A stretch of DNA of 64,000 nt, taken from positions 1 through 64,000 of the forward strand of contig CAJWAA010000001.1 in assembly GCA_913020295.1 (NCBI GenBank), in the 5' to 3' direction. This stretch comes from an uncultured Flavobacteriaceae bacterium (GTDB taxonomy: Bacteria; Bacteroidota; Bacteroidia; Flavobacteriales; Flavobacteriaceae). Of the stretch, positions 24,591 through 32,894 are shown in pieces; within the stretch, counting starts at the first letter, position 1, and each line of letters opens with the position of its first letter. The translations under genes were made by a program, and so were the position numbers. Below the pieces are notes generated by a model. It saw only the letters and a list, made by a program, of their open reading frames with translations, ran no database searches and had not been told where the DNA came from.

Positions 24591-25661
24591 CTAAATTTTT
24601 TTGGCACCATTTCCCACTTGATCTTCAATATATTGACCTTTTTGACAATGGGTAGTCAGTTCTTTTTGTATGAAATCCATAATGGAAAGACGCTCTTGGA
24701 GGGGGTAGAGTAAATGAACATTCGCTCCAGCATCGAGACTAAAACAGATGGGTAATTTGGTTTGTTTCCTAAAGTCCTGTATTTTTTGTATTATGGCTAG
24801 GGTATTGGGTTGCATAAGTACAAAACGGGGATTAGAGGTCATCATCATGGCATGAAGGCACAGGGCTTCCGCTTCTGTGAGATCAATAAAACGCTCCACA
24901 TCTCCCTTGGTGAGTGCGGTTTTGAATTCCCCGAGATGGATATGTGCTTGTTCAAAGCGTTGAATCGCAAAGGGGTGGCCCTTCATGAGTCCATGGCCTG
25001 ATGTACTGCTAACCTTCTTTTGTCCTTTATCCACAATCAGAACAGTATCTTGGTAATCGTGGAAAATAGTGTGCCAGTCAACTGAAGGTGCAATGGCATA
25101 ATGGTCGTTACTTTTTGAAAAAGCTTCACTTTGGCCCCAAACCATCAGTGGGCCCTTAATACTTCTTGCTGCACTACCCGATCCCAATCGTGCTAAAAAG
25201 GAGCCTTTATTCAAAAAAGCCTCATCATTCCAATCGTTGTGAAACTGTTTTTCAAAATCTACTATGCAAAGTGCCAAGGCTGCCATAGCAGAGGCAGAAG
25301 AAGCAATACCACTGCTATGAGGAAAGGAGTTTTGGCTCGATATATACAGGTGATGGTTTTGCAAAGCGGGGAAGTAGGGGATAATACGATCCAAAAACTG
25401 CTGAATCTTGGGGTGGAATTCAGGTTGTTTTTTTTGATCAAACAAAAAATCAAAAGCCTCTTGACCATTTTCTCGTGGAGAAAAACTTACTTCAGTGGTA
25501 GTAAAGCATTTGGAGAGGCTAAAACTGATAGAAGGGTTTTTAGGTAATTGCTGTCCGTATTTACCCCAATATTTAACCAAAGCTATATTACTGGGTGCCT
25601 CCCATTTGGTTTGATAACAGCCCTCTACTGGAACGTCAAAAACAAATGAATTTATACTCAT
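24591..25661 (-). CDS. mvaD: Diphosphomevalonate decarboxylase
   Basis: The 356-residue GHMP-family enzyme turns mevalonate diphosphate into isopentenyl diphosphate. The landmark ALVKYWGKYGQQLPKNPSIS (28-47), PHSSGIASSASAMAALALC (115-133) as the ATP loop, GSGSAARSI, and ICFSLDAGANVHLLYP near 300 are all present. With mevalonate kinase it covers two of the last three steps of the pathway; the phosphomevalonate kinase is not in the window. Confidence 0.93.
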   Translation of the reverse strand: MSINSFVFDVPVEGCYQTKWEAPSNIALVKYWGKYGQQLPKNPSISFSLSKCFTTTEVSFSPRENGQEAFDFLFDQKKQPEFHPKIQQFLDRIIPYFPALQNHHLYISSQNSFPHSSGIASSASAMAALALCIVDFEKQFHNDWNDEAFLNKGSFLARLGSGSAARSIKGPLMVWGQSEAFSKSNDHYAIAPSVDWHTIFHDYQDTVLIVDKGQKKVSSTSGHGLMKGHPFAIQRFEQAHIHLGEFKTALTKGDVERFIDLTEAEALCLHAMMMTSNPRFVLMQPNTLAIIQKIQDFRKQTKLPICFSLDAGANVHLLYPLQERLSIMDFIQKELTTHCQKGQYIEDQVGNGAKKI

Positions 25662-25725
25662 AAATTACAAAGATACTTGATGACCGGGATGGAAAAAAAA
25701 ATATGGCCGTTTAAAATGTTTAGTT

Positions 25726-26214
25726 TTGAAAATGAGAAGAAAATTAATATATCCAATAACCATTTGTGTAATAATCTGCTTTATAGTTGGTTTCATTGGG
25801 GGTCAGATCACCCAAATATCAGTCAATACTTGGTACCCGACTTTAAAAAAACCTTTTTTTACTCCTCCGAGTTGGCTTTTTGCGCCTGTTTGGACACTGC
25901 TATACTTACTTATGGGAATTGCATTGGGAAGGGTATGGTATTATGGTATCAAACAAAGCCATGTCAAAAAAGCGGTATACCTCTTTGGATTCCAACTCTT
26001 GTTCAATGGACTTTGGTCTTTGGTTTTCTTCGGGTTGAAAAATCCTATTGGAGGATTGGTGGTGATAGTGGCTTTGTTTTTTTTGATCATAAGAACCGTC
26101 CAACAGTTCAAAACCATTGAGCTATTTGCCTCGCGCTTACTCTACCCTTATTTAATTTGGATATGTTTTGCTTCTTTATTGAATGGAGGGATTGTTTTTC
26201 TTAATTATTTGTAA
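25726..26214 (+). CDS. tspO: TspO/MBR-family tryptophan-rich sensory protein
   Basis: A 162-residue protein with five predicted membrane helices. WYPTLKKPFFTPPSWLFAPVW (about 35-55), LFNGLWSLVFFGLKNP and WICFASLLNGGIVFLN match the TspO core. TspO proteins bind porphyrins and cholesterol-like molecules and are linked to tetrapyrrole and stress signalling. It is divergent from mvaD; the start at 25732 (second Met, MRRK) is an alternative. TspO beside mevalonate genes is a usual flavobacterial arrangement. Confidence 0.9.
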   Translation: MKMRRKLIYPITICVIICFIVGFIGGQITQISVNTWYPTLKKPFFTPPSWLFAPVWTLLYLLMGIALGRVWYYGIKQSHVKKAVYLFGFQLLFNGLWSLVFFGLKNPIGGLVVIVALFFLIIRTVQQFKTIELFASRLLYPYLIWICFASLLNGGIVFLNYL

Positions 26215-26798
26215 ATCAAACAAACCAAATCTTAAATCATATACTATCCAAATCTCCCTTGGTGAATACTGATGTTAGTCTTATCTTTTTGGTTTTTTAA
26301 AAGGTGGATGTTTTTTGTTATTCTTACCACTTATTTTTTCTCTTAACATAAAGTAAATATGAAATCAATGATCGTGGTAAAAATGAATTAAATTGTTTTT
26401 AGAATTTTAGCAAAAGTCAAACTCTTTTCTATAATTTGCTGCGAGTGGGCCTCAGATGAATATAAACTCAAAAGTGTATTAAAATTGGTGCATTATTGCT
26501 ACTTTTTAATAGACTGAGCATTAATATGTTCACCATGGCTAACTTATAATTAATAAATATTCGACACAAAATGGCTAAAGCTAAGTGAAACTTGGATTAA
26601 TTTGGCAATGCAAGCTTCTTGATGAGATTGATTTTAAGGGGCTGAGTTAAATTTTAAAGAGTAGAAAATAATTACTTCAGGTTTTACTAATCAATCCATT
26701 TAAAGTAGAGGATCATTTAAAGTGAATTTTAAGCATGGTAAAAAATTAAAAGAAGAATTTTCAATTACCAAACTAAGGTCATAATGGAAATGTTAAAT
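26215..26798. other. Non-coding gap, 584 bp
   Basis: AT-rich sequence between the convergent tspO and ferredoxin genes. No open frame of useful length, no tRNA-like structure and no obvious terminator were seen. Its size and many stops in all frames suggest a decayed gene, but nothing is recognisable. Confidence 0.4.
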
Positions 26799-27113
26799 TT
26801 ACTCGGGTGCTAATTCAACTTTTAGCCCTTCTAGTTTTTTTTCTATAGAAATCTGACAGCACAAACGGCTATTTTCTTGAACATGGAAAGCTTCGGATAA
26901 CATTGCCTCCTCATCAGGGCTTTTCTTACCAAGGGAGTGATCGCTTAATATATAACACTGGCAGGAAGCACACATGGCCATTCCACCACAGATACCCTCA
27001 ACAGGCAATTCATAAGCTTTACAGACTTCCATTAAGTTCATGGCAATATCGGTAGGAGCCTGAAGTTGGTGAGATTCACCAGTTCTGTCGATTACGGTAA
27101 TTTTAATATCCAT
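26799..27113 (-). CDS. Adrenodoxin-type 2Fe-2S ferredoxin
   Basis: A 104-residue ferredoxin with cluster ligands in the pattern C-x5-C-x2-C...C: EGICGGMAMCASCQCYI and, near residue 85, RLCCQI. The spacing is that of vertebrate-type (adrenodoxin/Isc-Fdx) ferredoxins. The gene immediately follows the ferredoxin reductase gene (start codon next to its stop), so the two are very likely an electron-transfer pair, feeding an oxygenase or iron-sulfur assembly. Confidence 0.9.
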   Translation of the reverse strand: MDIKITVIDRTGESHQLQAPTDIAMNLMEVCKAYELPVEGICGGMAMCASCQCYILSDHSLGKKSPDEEAMLSEAFHVQENSRLCCQISIEKKLEGLKVELAPE

Positions 27114-28166
27114 TTATTTGATGGTTTTGATAGTTGATTTTTCAGCTTTTTTTCGGCTACCATCAAATCCGGTAATCCCACTCACAGTGGTATATTTGAG
27201 TATGTTCCTCTTTTCAGGATGTATTCGTTTAAAAGCACTTTGACACATCAAAGTTGCTTCGTGAAAGCCACAAAGAATGAGTTTGAGTTTACCAGGATAG
27301 GTATTAATATCACCAATCGCATAAATTCCAGGAACATTAGTTTGGTAATCTAAAGCGTTATTTACTTTGATCGCATTTTTTTCGATTTCCAAACCCCAAT
27401 CGGATATAGGTCCGAGTTTTGGGGTGAGTCCAAAAAGAGGAATAAAATAATCTATCGAATTTACAACGGAGGTTCCCCGATGACTTACAGTTACAGAGGT
27501 TAAATGATTGTCACCATTTAAAGCAGTTACCTCTGCCTGGGTAATGAGTTGTATTTTGTTTTCGTTTTTAAGGACTTGTACTTTTTCTACGGAGTCAAGT
27601 GATCCCCTAAATTCGTCACGGCGGTGCACCAAAGTAACACTTTTAGCAACTTCGGTCAATACAATAGTCCAATCTAAAGCCGAGTCGCCACCCCCGGCAA
27701 TCAGAACATTTTTATTGCGATATTTTTCGGGCTCTCGGATAATATAATCCACCCCCTTGTCCTCCCATAGTACCAAATTTTCCAGATCAGGTTTTCTGGG
27801 TTCGAAGGCACCCAATCCTCCAGCAATAGCAACTACCGGTGCATGATGTTTAGTTCCATTATCAGTAGTAACTACAAAGCTACCGTCAGCTTGTTTCTGA
27901 ATTTCCCTTGCAGTTTCACCTAAGGTAAAACCGGGTTGAAAAGGTTGAATTTGCTCCATCAAACGATCTACCAAATCCCCTGCCATAATTTCAGGCTGAG
28001 AGGGGATGTCATAAATGGGCTTTTTGGGATAGATCTCTGCACACTGCCCCCCTGGTTGGGGCAAAGAGTCAATCAAGTGGCATTTTAACTTAAGTAATCC
28101 TGCTTCAAATACTGCAAACAAACCGGTAGGCCCAGCTCCAATGATTATGATATCCGTTTTTATCAT
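27114..28166 (-). CDS. Thioredoxin-reductase-like ferredoxin-NADP+ reductase
   Basis: A 350-residue FAD/NAD(P)-binding oxidoreductase. IIIGAGPTGLFAVFEAGLL binds FAD, QPGGQCAEIYPKKPIYDIP is the landmark after it, NVLIAGGGDSALDW binds NAD(P)H and AIGDINTYPGKLKLILCGFHEA closes the FAD site. It lacks the CxxC disulfide of true thioredoxin reductases, as in the homodimeric FNR family of Bacillus YumC type. It sits between nfu (3 bp) and the ferredoxin. Confidence 0.9.
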   Translation of the reverse strand: MIKTDIIIIGAGPTGLFAVFEAGLLKLKCHLIDSLPQPGGQCAEIYPKKPIYDIPSQPEIMAGDLVDRLMEQIQPFQPGFTLGETAREIQKQADGSFVVTTDNGTKHHAPVVAIAGGLGAFEPRKPDLENLVLWEDKGVDYIIREPEKYRNKNVLIAGGGDSALDWTIVLTEVAKSVTLVHRRDEFRGSLDSVEKVQVLKNENKIQLITQAEVTALNGDNHLTSVTVSHRGTSVVNSIDYFIPLFGLTPKLGPISDWGLEIEKNAIKVNNALDYQTNVPGIYAIGDINTYPGKLKLILCGFHEATLMCQSAFKRIHPEKRNILKYTTVSGITGFDGSRKKAEKSTIKTIK

Positions 28167-28169
28167 TGA

Positions 28170-28415
28170 TTATGTAGGATCTACACTGACAACTTCCTCG
28201 ATCTGAGGGGCGTATTTTTTAATGGTCATCTCTACACCCGACTTTAGGGTCATTTGATTAACGGTACAAGAAACACACGCTCCGTGAAGTTGTACCTTAA
28301 CCTTTCTATCATTTTCGATGGAAACCAATGAAATGTCTCCGCCGTCTGAAGCTAAAAAAGGACGAATCTCTTCCAGTGCAACCAGTACTTTTTTTTCTAT
28401 TTGTTTTGAATCCAT
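28170..28415 (-). CDS. NifU C-terminal-domain (Nfu) iron-sulfur carrier
   Basis: An 81-residue protein consisting only of the Nfu domain: VLVALEEIRPFLASDGGDISLV, and LHGACVSCTVNQMTLKSGVE with the CxxC that holds a 4Fe-4S cluster between two subunits. It delivers clusters to client proteins. Its position between mrp (5 bp) and the FNR/ferredoxin pair marks a compact iron-sulfur cassette. Confidence 0.92.
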   Translation of the reverse strand: MDSKQIEKKVLVALEEIRPFLASDGGDISLVSIENDRKVKVQLHGACVSCTVNQMTLKSGVEMTIKKYAPQIEEVVSVDPT

Positions 28416-28420
28416 TTGTT

Positions 28421-29548
28421 TTATTTTACTGCGGCACAGCCTACCATATTAGTGATGGTCACTGCCTTTGTTGGAGGTAAAGTGGTATTTCTTTTTAATA
28501 ATTGGGTCACCATATTTTGAGTGACTTCGGTGATGGACTGCTGAATAGGGGTCTCTTGCTGTAATGCTGCAGGTCTACCCAGGTCTGCAGCTTCCCTAAT
28601 ACTCTGCACCAAAGGCAAAGCTCCCAAAAAAGGTACGTCATGATCTGCTGCCAAATTTTCTGCTCCTTGTCGCCCAAAAATGTAGTATTTATTATAGGGC
28701 AATTCTTTGGGGGTAAAATAGGCCATATTCTCGATAATACCCAAAACCGGAACATTTATGCTTTCTTGATTAAACATGGCAATTCCCTTTTTGGCATCTG
28801 CAAGTGCTACATTCTGCGGTGTACTGACCACCACTGCACCATTAAGAGGGAGGGACTGAACAATACTGAGGTGAATGTCTCCAGTTCCAGGAGGCAAGTC
28901 TATGAGTAAAAAGTCTAACTCCCCCCAAGCAGCATCAAAAATCATCTGATTCAAAGCTTTAGCAGCCATTGGACCACGCCAAACGACAGCTTGATTGGCT
29001 TGGGTAAAAAATCCGATAGATAAAACCTTAACGCCATAGTTTTCTATGGGTGCCATCTTGGACTTCCCATCTACATTGACAGATAAGGGTCTTTTGCCTT
29101 CCATATCGAACATAGTGGGCATGGAGGGACCATATATATCGGCATCTAAAACCCCAACACTACAACCCATTTTAGCAAGGGTTACTGCTAGATTAGCTGT
29201 TACAGTAGATTTTCCAACTCCGCCTTTGCCCGAGGAAATCGCTATAATAGAGTCAATACCGGAGATGGGCTTTCCCTTGATGGATTTAACATGAGTTGGT
29301 TTTTCTACTTTAATATTGATTTTTATCTTAGCTTTAGAATAAACCTTCTGGTGGATTACTTCCAATATACTGACCTCTAACTTTTTTCGGGCTTGTAAGC
29401 TGGGATTAAACAAACGGATATCTATGTCAATTTCATCCCCAAAGACCATAATATTAGTGACAGCTTTGCTATCAATTAGGTTTTCACCTGTTCCGGGTGC
29501 GGTGATCGTTTCTAGAGCTTTTATTACCTCTTCCTTGTTCAATTTCAT
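28421..29548 (-). CDS. Mrp/NBP35-type iron-sulfur carrier ATPase
   Basis: A 375-residue P-loop ATPase. An N-terminal DUF59/MIP18-like domain (1-80) precedes the deviant Walker A SSGKGGVGKST (105-115), then VLDADIYGPSM and LLIDLPPGTGD. This is the ApbC/Mrp family, which carries 4Fe-4S clusters to apo-enzymes. The C-terminal part ends near NMVGCAAVK without an obvious CxxC, so cluster binding by the usual pair is uncertain. First gene of the mrp-nfu-FNR-ferredoxin run. Confidence 0.92.
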   Translation of the reverse strand: MKLNKEEVIKALETITAPGTGENLIDSKAVTNIMVFGDEIDIDIRLFNPSLQARKKLEVSILEVIHQKVYSKAKIKINIKVEKPTHVKSIKGKPISGIDSIIAISSGKGGVGKSTVTANLAVTLAKMGCSVGVLDADIYGPSMPTMFDMEGKRPLSVNVDGKSKMAPIENYGVKVLSIGFFTQANQAVVWRGPMAAKALNQMIFDAAWGELDFLLIDLPPGTGDIHLSIVQSLPLNGAVVVSTPQNVALADAKKGIAMFNQESINVPVLGIIENMAYFTPKELPYNKYYIFGRQGAENLAADHDVPFLGALPLVQSIREAADLGRPAALQQETPIQQSITEVTQNMVTQLLKRNTTLPPTKAVTITNMVGCAAVK

Positions 29549-29605
29549 CTCTAGCTAAATTTTTTTTTATACAAATATAATCTAATCTGTTTGGAAACAA
29601 AAGTG

Positions 29606-29941
29606 TTAGATATATAAGGGGGGAAGAGATAAGTTTGGATCCCAAAAGAAATCTTTAAAATCTACAATTTGGTCATTTTTTATATTGATTCCCTCGCTCT
29701 CAAGGAGTTGTTGCATTAATTTGCATCCTGGAAAATGGTGTTTTCCAGTCAAAAGACCATTGCGATTGACTACACGATGGGCAGGTACGTCAAGGTGATT
29801 GTGGGAAACATTCATTGCATAGCCAACCATCCTGGCACTCTGGGGGTGGCCCAAATAACGAGCAATAGCCCCGTAGGAGGTGACCCTACCCACAGGGATT
29901 TTTTGGACAACCTGATAAACCTGATCAAAAAATTGAGACAT
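29606..29941 (-). CDS. Alkyltransferase-like protein (MGMT family, no active Cys)
   Basis: A 111-residue protein with the DNA-binding domain of O6-alkylguanine transferases: IPVGRVTSYGAIARYLGHPQSARMVGYAM and VPAHRVVNRNG. The family's catalytic Cys in PCHR is Ala54 here (PAHR), as in ATL proteins, which bind alkylated guanine and hand it to nucleotide excision repair. Its start touches the trmB stop, so the two are cotranscribed. Confidence 0.88.
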   Translation of the reverse strand: MSQFFDQVYQVVQKIPVGRVTSYGAIARYLGHPQSARMVGYAMNVSHNHLDVPAHRVVNRNGLLTGKHHFPGCKLMQQLLESEGINIKNDQIVDFKDFFWDPNLSLPPLYI

Positions 29942-30615
29942 TAGTTGAACTGAAATTGAAGGTAGGTTATGGGTTTGTTTTGATCTAAAAATATTTTTTC
30001 ATAGAAGGTTTGAACTGCTAAAGCGGCACTTGGAGCATGTGGGTTGTTATATATGTCGTGATGAGCATATAAAAGTTGGTAGTTCGGATTACTCATCAGT
30101 CCAAGCGTGTAGCCGTATAGGAACTCACTGTCAGTTTTAAGATGAACACAGCCTTGAATATGCAATATATGTTGATATAGACTTAGAAAATCGGGATGTA
30201 TCAATCGGTGTTTGGATCTTTTAAACTTGATCTGAGGATCTGGAAAGGTTATCCATATTTCTGCAACCTCATTAGCAGCAAAAAGTTTATCAATCAATTC
30301 TATCTGTGAGCGAACAAATACGACATTTTCGCAATTTTTTTCTAAAGCAGTCTTGGCACCCCTCCATAACCGGGCCCCTTTGATGTCAATCCCAATAAAG
30401 TTTTTGTAGGGGTTTTGGGTCGCCAAATGTAGTGTATATTCTCCCTTTCCACAACCCAACTCCAATATGATTGAGCGGTCATTTTTAAAATATTTTTTTT
30501 TCCAGTGTCCTTTAAATTCAAAAATATCCTTTTCAAGAATTTCACGCTCAGGCTGAATGACGTTTTTAAAGATTTCATTTTCCCTGAAGCGTTTTAGTTT
30601 GTTTTTAGTTCCCAT
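29941..30615 (-). CDS. trmB: tRNA (guanine-N7-)-methyltransferase
   Basis: A 224-residue SAM methyltransferase that forms m7G46 in tRNA. LELGCGKGEYTLHLA is the SAM loop (about 50-64), FIGIDIKGARLWRGAKTA follows, and WITFPDPQIKFKRSKHRLIH carries the catalytic Asp and basic tRNA-binding segment. Directly upstream of the ATL gene, sharing one base. Confidence 0.93.
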   Translation of the reverse strand: MGTKNKLKRFRENEIFKNVIQPEREILEKDIFEFKGHWKKKYFKNDRSIILELGCGKGEYTLHLATQNPYKNFIGIDIKGARLWRGAKTALEKNCENVVFVRSQIELIDKLFAANEVAEIWITFPDPQIKFKRSKHRLIHPDFLSLYQHILHIQGCVHLKTDSEFLYGYTLGLMSNPNYQLLYAHHDIYNNPHAPSAALAVQTFYEKIFLDQNKPITYLQFQFN

Positions 30616-30652
30616 TTTATAATTTCAAAAAGCAAAGTTAGCCAATGGAAAA

Positions 30653-31723
30653 TTAATCCTGAATAGAATTTATCTCTACAGAGGCTCGTTGCAGTGTAAA
30701 AGAAAATTCGGATCCTACTTTCGGGGTGCTTTCTACCAAAAGCTTTTCCTGATGGGCTTCAATAATATGCTTTACGATGGCCAAGCCCAATCCGGAACCT
30801 CCAGCTTTTCTATTCCCAGATTTATCTACCCTGTAAAAACGCTCGAAAAGTCTGGGCAGGTGTTCCTCGGCAACCCCTTCACCGTTGTCAGAGATCCTAA
30901 CCAATATTTTTTGTTCATTGATTTCTTCCAAGCTTACCTCTGTTTTTCCATTTTTTACACCATACTTGAGTGAATTAACGATCAAATTGGTGAGCACTTG
31001 CTGAATCCTTTCCTCATCGGCAAAAACCTGAAAAGACTTCTGATACTCTCTATCAAAACCTATAGAAATTTTATTTTTTATTGCTTGCATTTCAAGAAGA
31101 TCAAAAACATTCTCAATCAGTTGTTTGATGTCGAAATTACTCCTATCAATAGTTTTGATTCCTGATTCAAATTGGGTGATCAAATCCAAATCTTTAACTA
31201 TATAGATCAGTCTCTCAACCCCCTTTGCAGTTCTTTTGAGGTACTTTTCCCTCACGTTTTTATTTTTTATGGCCCCCTCCAATAATGTTAGAACATAACC
31301 CTGAATGGTGAAAATAGGAGTTTTTAATTCATGAGAAATATTACCGATGAATTCTTTGCGGTAGTTTTCTTTTTCTTTCAGAGATTCTATTTCCAATTTT
31401 TGGTCATCCGCAAACTTTCGCAAACTCTGTCGAAGCACTTCCATATCGGATTGTATAATTTGCTGGCTCATTGATACCCCAGATGGAGAAAGATCCTTGT
31501 ATATATTCTTAATTTTATTTTGAATGAATCTTTCTATTCTGTAATGGATCAGAAAAACAGAAAAAATGAAGAAAAAGAAAAAAAGGAAGATCATTAAAAT
31601 GCGACTCTTATAACTGAATTGCAAGTCGAGTAGGTAAAATAAAAGTGAAAGAAGTACGACCAACATTATAACTAAAATGGCCGAAAGCCTTAACGCTAAC
31701 CTAAAATTCTTTATCCCAAGCAC
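30653..31723 (-). CDS. PhoR-like sensor histidine kinase
   Basis: A 356-residue membrane histidine kinase with two helices (about 10-32 and 42-60) joined by a very short loop, so it has almost no periplasmic domain. The phosphorylated His is H131 in GNISHELKTPI; the ATPase domain shows NLIVNSLKYG, SDNGEGV, LFERFYRVD and GSGLGLAIV. A coiled coil around 95-120 links the membrane to the H-box. Its start lies 5 bp after the response regulator, a PhoB/PhoR arrangement. The stimulus is not evident; phosphate is one possibility, but no pst genes are nearby. Confidence 0.92.
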   Translation of the reverse strand: MLGIKNFRLALRLSAILVIMLVVLLSLLFYLLDLQFSYKSRILMIFLFFFFFIFSVFLIHYRIERFIQNKIKNIYKDLSPSGVSMSQQIIQSDMEVLRQSLRKFADDQKLEIESLKEKENYRKEFIGNISHELKTPIFTIQGYVLTLLEGAIKNKNVREKYLKRTAKGVERLIYIVKDLDLITQFESGIKTIDRSNFDIKQLIENVFDLLEMQAIKNKISIGFDREYQKSFQVFADEERIQQVLTNLIVNSLKYGVKNGKTEVSLEEINEQKILVRISDNGEGVAEEHLPRLFERFYRVDKSGNRKAGGSGLGLAIVKHIIEAHQEKLLVESTPKVGSEFSFTLQRASVEINSIQD

Positions 31724-31728
31724 AATAA

Positions 31729-32421
31729 TTATTTAGTAGGGTTAACAAATTTGTAACCCACCCCTTTAATAGTCTTAAAGTATTTATCACCAACTTTTTC
31801 TCTGAGTTTTCTGATGTGTACGTCAATTGTTCTATCACCTACTACTACTTCACTTCCCCAGACTACTTGCATGATTTTTTCTCTTTTAACCACCTTATCC
31901 GATTTGGATACCAAAAGGTAGAGGAGTTCAAATTCTTTTCTGGGCAAGGAAAAGGTCTTACCTTTATGAATAACCTCGTATTGCTCTTTATCAATGATTA
32001 GTTTTCCTACTTTGATTTTGTCCTGGTTTTCTTCCTCTTTTTTAAGGCGTCTAAGCAAAGATTTTACTTTGGAAACAATGATCTTGGGTTTGATGGGCTT
32101 GGTTACATAGTCATCGGCACCAGCATCAAAGCCAGCCATGAAGGAATAATCCTCCCCTCTCGCAGTGAGGAACATAATAATAGTATCATTGAAATTACCA
32201 TCTTTACGAAAATGTTCACAAGCTTCAATACCATCCATTTCAGGCATCATCACATCCATTATAATCAGATTAGGGAGGGTTTTATTCGCCTTTTTAATGG
32301 CTTCTTTTCCATTGGAAGCAGTTTTTACTTTGTAACCCTCTTGTAACAAATTGTATTTAATGATCTCAATAACATCGGGTTCATCATCAACCAACAATAT
32401 ATTGATATCCTTTTTTTTCAT
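31729..32421 (-). CDS. PhoB/OmpR-family response regulator
   Basis: A 230-residue protein with a receiver domain: acidic pocket LLVDDEPDV, phosphorylated Asp in LIIMDVMMPEMDG (about D55), Thr and Lys in MFLTARG and VTKPIKP. The winged-helix DNA-binding domain follows (FELLYLLVSKSDKVVKREKI then VHIRKLREKVG). It is the partner of the histidine kinase 5 bp downstream. Confidence 0.94.
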   Translation of the reverse strand: MKKKDINILLVDDEPDVIEIIKYNLLQEGYKVKTASNGKEAIKKANKTLPNLIIMDVMMPEMDGIEACEHFRKDGNFNDTIIMFLTARGEDYSFMAGFDAGADDYVTKPIKPKIIVSKVKSLLRRLKKEEENQDKIKVGKLIIDKEQYEVIHKGKTFSLPRKEFELLYLLVSKSDKVVKREKIMQVVWGSEVVVGDRTIDVHIRKLREKVGDKYFKTIKGVGYKFVNPTK

Positions 32422-32552
32422 GCTTTTTATTATTTCACTAATATAAAAATTAATATCATTGATGAATTAAAAATCACAATGCAAAGTCCTAACTATACTG
32501 ATGGTAATTTATTTTAGTAAATTTGTTTCTTAATTAATTAAAAAATAAGTAT

Positions 32553-32882
32553 TTGCGAACTGCACTGCTCTTGATTACGTTAATATCTATGCAATTTGTA
32601 ACTGCACAAAGCAATGTAAAAGAGATTTTTTTCAATGATCATCCCACCGACAAATTAACTTTTCAATTATATCCTAATCCCTTTTCCGGAGGTAAACTTC
32701 ATATTATTTCCAATTCTAAAGAGATCAAGAATATCATTATCCTAAATATTTTAGGAGAAGTAGTTTTTAAAACATCTACTTTCGGGAATTATGTAATGCC
32801 CAACAACCTTAAAACTGGTATTTATATTGTAAAAATCAAACAAGGACCCCAACAAGGACTTACTCGTCTGGTCGTTCCTTGA
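32553..32882 (+). CDS. Miniature T9SS type A sorting-domain protein
   Basis: A 109-residue protein made of a signal peptide (ending FVTAQ, residue 19), about 20 linker residues and a T9SS type A C-terminal sorting domain: FQLYPNPFSGGKLHIIS (about 37), IIILNILGEVVFK and LKTGIYIVKIKQG ending TRLVVP. There is no passenger domain. T9SS exports proteins with this signal across the outer membrane. The start is TTG at 32553; no ATG is upstream in frame. 12 bp before the LuxE-like gene. Confidence 0.75.
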   Translation: MRTALLLITLISMQFVTAQSNVKEIFFNDHPTDKLTFQLYPNPFSGGKLHIISNSKEIKNIIILNILGEVVFKTSTFGNYVMPNNLKTGIYIVKIKQGPQQGLTRLVVP

Positions 32883-32894
32883 CCCAGTTAATAA

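Noticed and set aside
25677-26120. A 147-codon plus-strand frame starting before tspO
   Set aside because: It is a different frame of tspO; only the 25726 frame has the TspO motifs and regular membrane helices.
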